Position numbers and translations under genes: made by a program | Shown here: positions 18,611 through 21,653 of the stretch, in pieces | How positions within the stretch are numbered: position 1 is the stretch's first letter | Layout: each line of letters begins with the position of its first letter | The notes under the pieces: generated by a model | What the model saw: only the letters and a program-made list of their open reading frames with translations | Told to the model about the DNA's origin: nothing | Databases searched by the model: none | Source: Carex sylvatica | Lineage: Eukaryota > Streptophyta > Magnoliopsida > Poales > Cyperaceae | NCBI GenBank assembly: GCA_964058845.1 | Contig: CAXKVR010000553.1 | Coordinates: 1-21,653, forward strand | Reading direction: 5' to 3' | DNA: 21,653 bases

Positions 18611-19666
18611 TGTTGTTCTCCATTTCTTGGAGGTTTATAAGAGGGTAAGTTTTACGGTTTGCTGTCTTCAGAAGGAAAAAAAAAACGGGGAATTTTGTCG
18701 AACACATGGTGTGCATTTAGCTGGTATCAGAAGGGCCTTCGTTTGATATTAACATGGGCTTTGGGCTACAAGTCCAATAACAAGTTATCTAGTTGTAAAC
18801 TTTTACTTAACAAGTATCAAGTTCTAGAGAAAACAGCTTACAAGTTACAAGCAATATGGGATTTGAATCATGTTCCTTTAAATTAAATAAATGTTAACTA
18901 TGACAAAATTTAATTCAATAATTATAAAAATATAGAAAATGTATCTATTTGATCTTTTTATTTTGATTCATTTTATCAACACTAGTACTTGTCTGTGACC
19001 AAACGATTCTTAAATTATATTAAATTTAATCACTAATTATATAAGTATAGAAAATGTATCTATTTTGATTACATTTTAATGAGTCATTGCAATTGCTAAA
19101 TAAATATGTTTATCTCACTGCATCACTTCTTCTAAAACTGAACATCTAATGTTGTTTATCAAATTTCTCAGTTGGTCAATCAAGGTGATATATATATATA
19201 TATAAACAGAGATATATAATTTAAAGTTCCTTTTAATATATCATGATTTTTATACTTCATTATCGATAATCTTAAGTAACCAAGTCTACTACTACCAACT
19301 AAACAAAAAACAAATAAACTAATTTAACGCATTTATTTAGAGTGCATTTGAACTGTCTACATTAATTTACACTAATTTAACCCTCCTCGGTATTTAATCA
19401 TTAGCACTCAGGTTTTATACACATTTCTTTGCACTAATTTAACGCTGAAATTTATGCTATGCACCTGTGCCTTTCTTTTTACTTTCTTTTTCGGGGTGAT
19501 CTCCGTTAGTAACTATCTAAAAATATACGCCTTTCTATTAATATGAATTAAATTAGAATTAGCCTAGCTAAGCCCATAAGTTAAAAAAGGCAAGATTTCT
19601 AAAATGGTTCATAGAGCGGGGCTGAATTTCTATTTTTATGGGTTGAAAACTTGAAATAGACACTTT
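18611..19666. other. Intergenic region between divergent PPR remnant and CW gene, copy B
   Basis: No gene. This is the counterpart of 12,761-14,172. The three-fold repeat upstream of the promoter is kept at 19,318-19,330, 19,371-19,383 (reads ACTAATTTAACCC) and 19,433-19,445. Confidence 0.55.
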
Positions 19667-19697
19667 CCAATAATACATATCTGTTGGCTTTTAAATA
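19667..19697 (+). promoter_or_regulatory. CCAAT and TATA-like elements of copy B
   Basis: CCAAT at 19,667-19,671 and TTTAAATA at 19,690-19,697 reproduce the spacing seen in copy A. The ATG is about 125 bp downstream because copy B retains a leader segment missing from copy A. Confidence 0.5.
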
Positions 19698-19821
19698 GGC
19701 TCCAGCATGCTTCTTTCTCAACTACAATCCAATTCTCTAATAGATCATATTTGGGCGTTCATTTTTGCAAACTGCAGAGAGGATCTTGATTTCACATCTG
19801 AGTTTTGTACAACTGCAAACC

Positions 19822-21653
19822 ATGTCACCTCCACCCTTGGCCTCGTCAGTTCGGAGGAATATTATTAGGATCAAGATTAAAAAGGCTGAAAAAAAGACGG
19901 AGCTGATGGAGGCCAGTGCTGTTCTAACAAGTACAAAGGAGGAGCTGCATCTCAATTCATCTCCTGACATAAAAATGCACCAAAGCACCTGCTGCTCTTC
20001 TACTCGAAATCTGGAGGTAAGGCTATTATATGTATATGTAATTGTTTTGTTTTGCTCTGTAATCATTTCTTTGTTGTTTCTTTTCCTGTCAATGAAAATT
20101 GGCATAGCTAGCATATAGCCTGTTTCTATATATTATGGCAAATACAGAGTTAACGCATTTTTTTTTTTTACAAATACTATGAATTATATTATGGAAATTG
20201 AAATAGCATAGCCTGGTTTGGCCTTAGCTAGAGATAACAACAAATTTGCAATAAAATGAATTGAGAAATCTCTATTGATTGAACCAGCGCAAGAATTCTG
20301 TGTTGTCCCATTCCTCATTCCTTATTTACATTGTTTCTTAACCAACCACTGTTTAATTTTCGAAAAAGACATAAGCTATGTAAGAGTTGTAATAACCCGT
20401 ATATCAACTCCCAGTCTCAGGCAGGCAGCAGGCCAATGCATTCCCTTCTCAAAAGAAGAATTTCTGATTTGGCGTCAGATCAGTACCAGAAGAGAAGAAA
20501 ACTCGTAGATGATTCCTTGAGGGAGAAAGGCACAGACTCCGATGGGAATAGAACTGGTAAGGAGGAGGCGATATCCAGCATGTCAGTGACCTCCGGGTCT
20601 CACCAGATTCTGATGAGTACAGGTTCTTCCTGTGTTCTTGAGAGACAGGAGAAAGGGAAGATAGGTGACTCCACTGACGTCCCCAAGGCGAATGAGTCTG
20701 AGGAATCTTTCTTGCTCTTGAACGAGGCACGCGATTTCAAGCACAGAGCTGATAGCTTCAAGGTTAATTTGAACCGTCTTTTATTAGGAGTTCTATATTA
20801 ATATTGTTGCATTTTATTTTCTGTGATACTCTTTTGCTGATTTAGTAAATTTATTTATATACCTATCAATTAATACTATCTTACCCCTGCATTTATGTCC
20901 ATTGCCTTGTGTTATTTTGGTGATTCATAGCACACTTGATGCTTTAGCCTTGGAATAATAAACGTGCCTAGTTTGTCTAGGGGTGCACTGAAGTTAACCA
21001 GTTGGTTTTGCTTGATTGCAGAGGAAAGGTGAGAAGCCGCTAAGTACGCTACTATATTTGGAGGCAGTGCTCAAGTTCTGGCAGGTTGCTTCTCTCTGGG
21101 AGCACGAGCAGGGAGAGAACAATGAGGCTGCCGTGCGGCTTTACTCGGACACCGCAATGCTCTGCCAGTAAGACCATTTTTCCTTTTGTAATAGGCTGAA
21201 ATTTTTGTCACATATATGAGAGAATTTTGATCTTCTTTGTGTAGCCGTAAGTGCATTGTTTTAATTTGCAAAATCTCTACTACTGTGCTTCGGTGCTTCC
21301 TTTGCGCATGCTTCATGAAAAATATCCTTTTCACATTTTTCCAGTGTATTCATTTATTAACAATACAAAGTTTCACCTATGAGTCTATGACTCTACAAAA
21401 CAAGAAAAATGTCATGTGAATCTGTACCTCCAGTTAGATTGGAAGAATAGATGGCTAGTTTTATTTTGGACATTTTTGAAAGGATTTGGTAGCATGCATG
21501 CACATAAAATCTTTTGTATGAAAACTAATATATTTATATTTCTTTATAAATAAATAGGTATTGTGCTTCTGAGTGTGAACAAGAAAAGAATAAGCCAGCT
21601 GCCGCTATAGCCTACAAGGCTTTGGAGTTGATTCATATGAGGCATGCATTTCT
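19822..21653 (+). CDS. Short CW-type zinc-finger-related protein lacking the CW domain, copy B (partial)
   Basis: Paralogue of the gene at 14,301 with the same exon plan: exons 19,822-20,016, 20,415-20,762, 21,022-21,167 and 21,558 to the window end inside exon 4, about 260 codons visible. Exon 1 is one codon shorter (one Ser fewer). All visible splice sites are GT-AG, and the intron 3 donor GTAAGA is closer to consensus than copy A's GTATGA. Key blocks are kept: QKRRKLVDDSLREKG, LLNEARDFKHRADSFK, LYLEAVLKFWQVASLWEHEQ, RLYSDTAMLCQ and YCASECEQEKNKPAAAIAYK. Indels in exon 1 are multiples of three and there are no premature stops, which suggests selection on the protein or recent duplication. 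The role is unknown: the resemblance is only to the C-terminal part of plant CW-type zinc-finger proteins. The last exon, expected to match GDAMTAAFGATMRYQI of copy A, lies outside the window. Confidence 0.75.

Larger units (their letters stand above)
18352..21653 (+). repeat. Tandem segmental duplication, copy B
   Basis: Direct copy of the segment starting at 12,493, running to the window end. Relative to copy A it lacks about 300 bp of spacer (between about 18,905 and 18,965). It keeps a longer 5' leader (about 30 bp more at 19,735-19,770), a longer intron 2 (about 45 bp more around 20,935-20,985) and a longer intron 3. Confidence 0.9.

Noticed and set aside
1..21653. CRISPR arrays, tRNA or rRNA genes, viral integrations
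   Set aside because: No regularly spaced short repeats with unique spacers, no tRNA-like B-box arrangement and no rRNA or viral protein motif were recognised. The only integrase/protease motifs belong to the plant copia remnant.

Overview
This is nuclear DNA of a flowering plant, most likely a eudicot. It is AT-rich, with long T tracts and (TA)n/(CT)n microsatellites. Its genes have GT-AG introns and TATA/CCAAT-type promoters, and it is littered with plant-type transposons (Ty1/copia, L1-like LINE, hAT-like MITE, long inverted-repeat snapback elements). There is no operon structure, prokaryotic signal, tRNA or rRNA gene that I could recognise.

Layout. 1-213: an open minus-strand stretch running off the left edge, perhaps an exon. 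214-2,840: AT-rich spacer holding one tiny retroposon insertion. 2,845-4,520: a decayed Ty1/copia element on the minus strand, with one LTR, a primer-binding site, a protease motif, a pre-integrase zinc domain and integrase D-D-E motifs. 4,521-9,800: spacer carrying two large snapback elements of one family (6,175-7,207 and 8,766-9,178), a hAT-like MITE nested in the first, and a second tiny retroposon (7,301-7,381). 9,944-10,405: an intact single-exon gene for a small, probably plastid-targeted, one-span membrane protein that I cannot name. 10,406-12,030: spacer. 12,033-12,488: a patchwork of a glycerol-3-phosphate acyltransferase (GPAT) gene fragment joined to a fragment of another gene's intron. 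12,493-16,676 and 18,206-21,653: two copies of a tandem segment.

Each copy of the segment holds a broken PPR gene on the minus strand, facing away from a five-exon plus-strand gene. The plus-strand gene encodes a protein resembling only the C-terminal helical region of plant CW-type zinc-finger proteins, without the CW domain. Copy A (14,301-16,676) is complete at 329 residues. Copy B (19,822 onward) is cut by the window edge inside exon 4. A LINE remnant (17,230-18,205) lies between the copies and abuts the copy-B PPR remnant.

The two CW C-terminal paralogues are the main biology here. Both keep open frames, splice sites and promoter elements, while the PPR genes beside them decayed. The intron relic at 12,308-12,488 shows that at least a third copy, or a gene-conversion partner, once existed. 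Nothing in the window is a recognisable defence system or operon. The novel candidates are the short CW-derived gene family, the minimal hairpin-ended retroposon insertions and the snapback family with exchanged termini.
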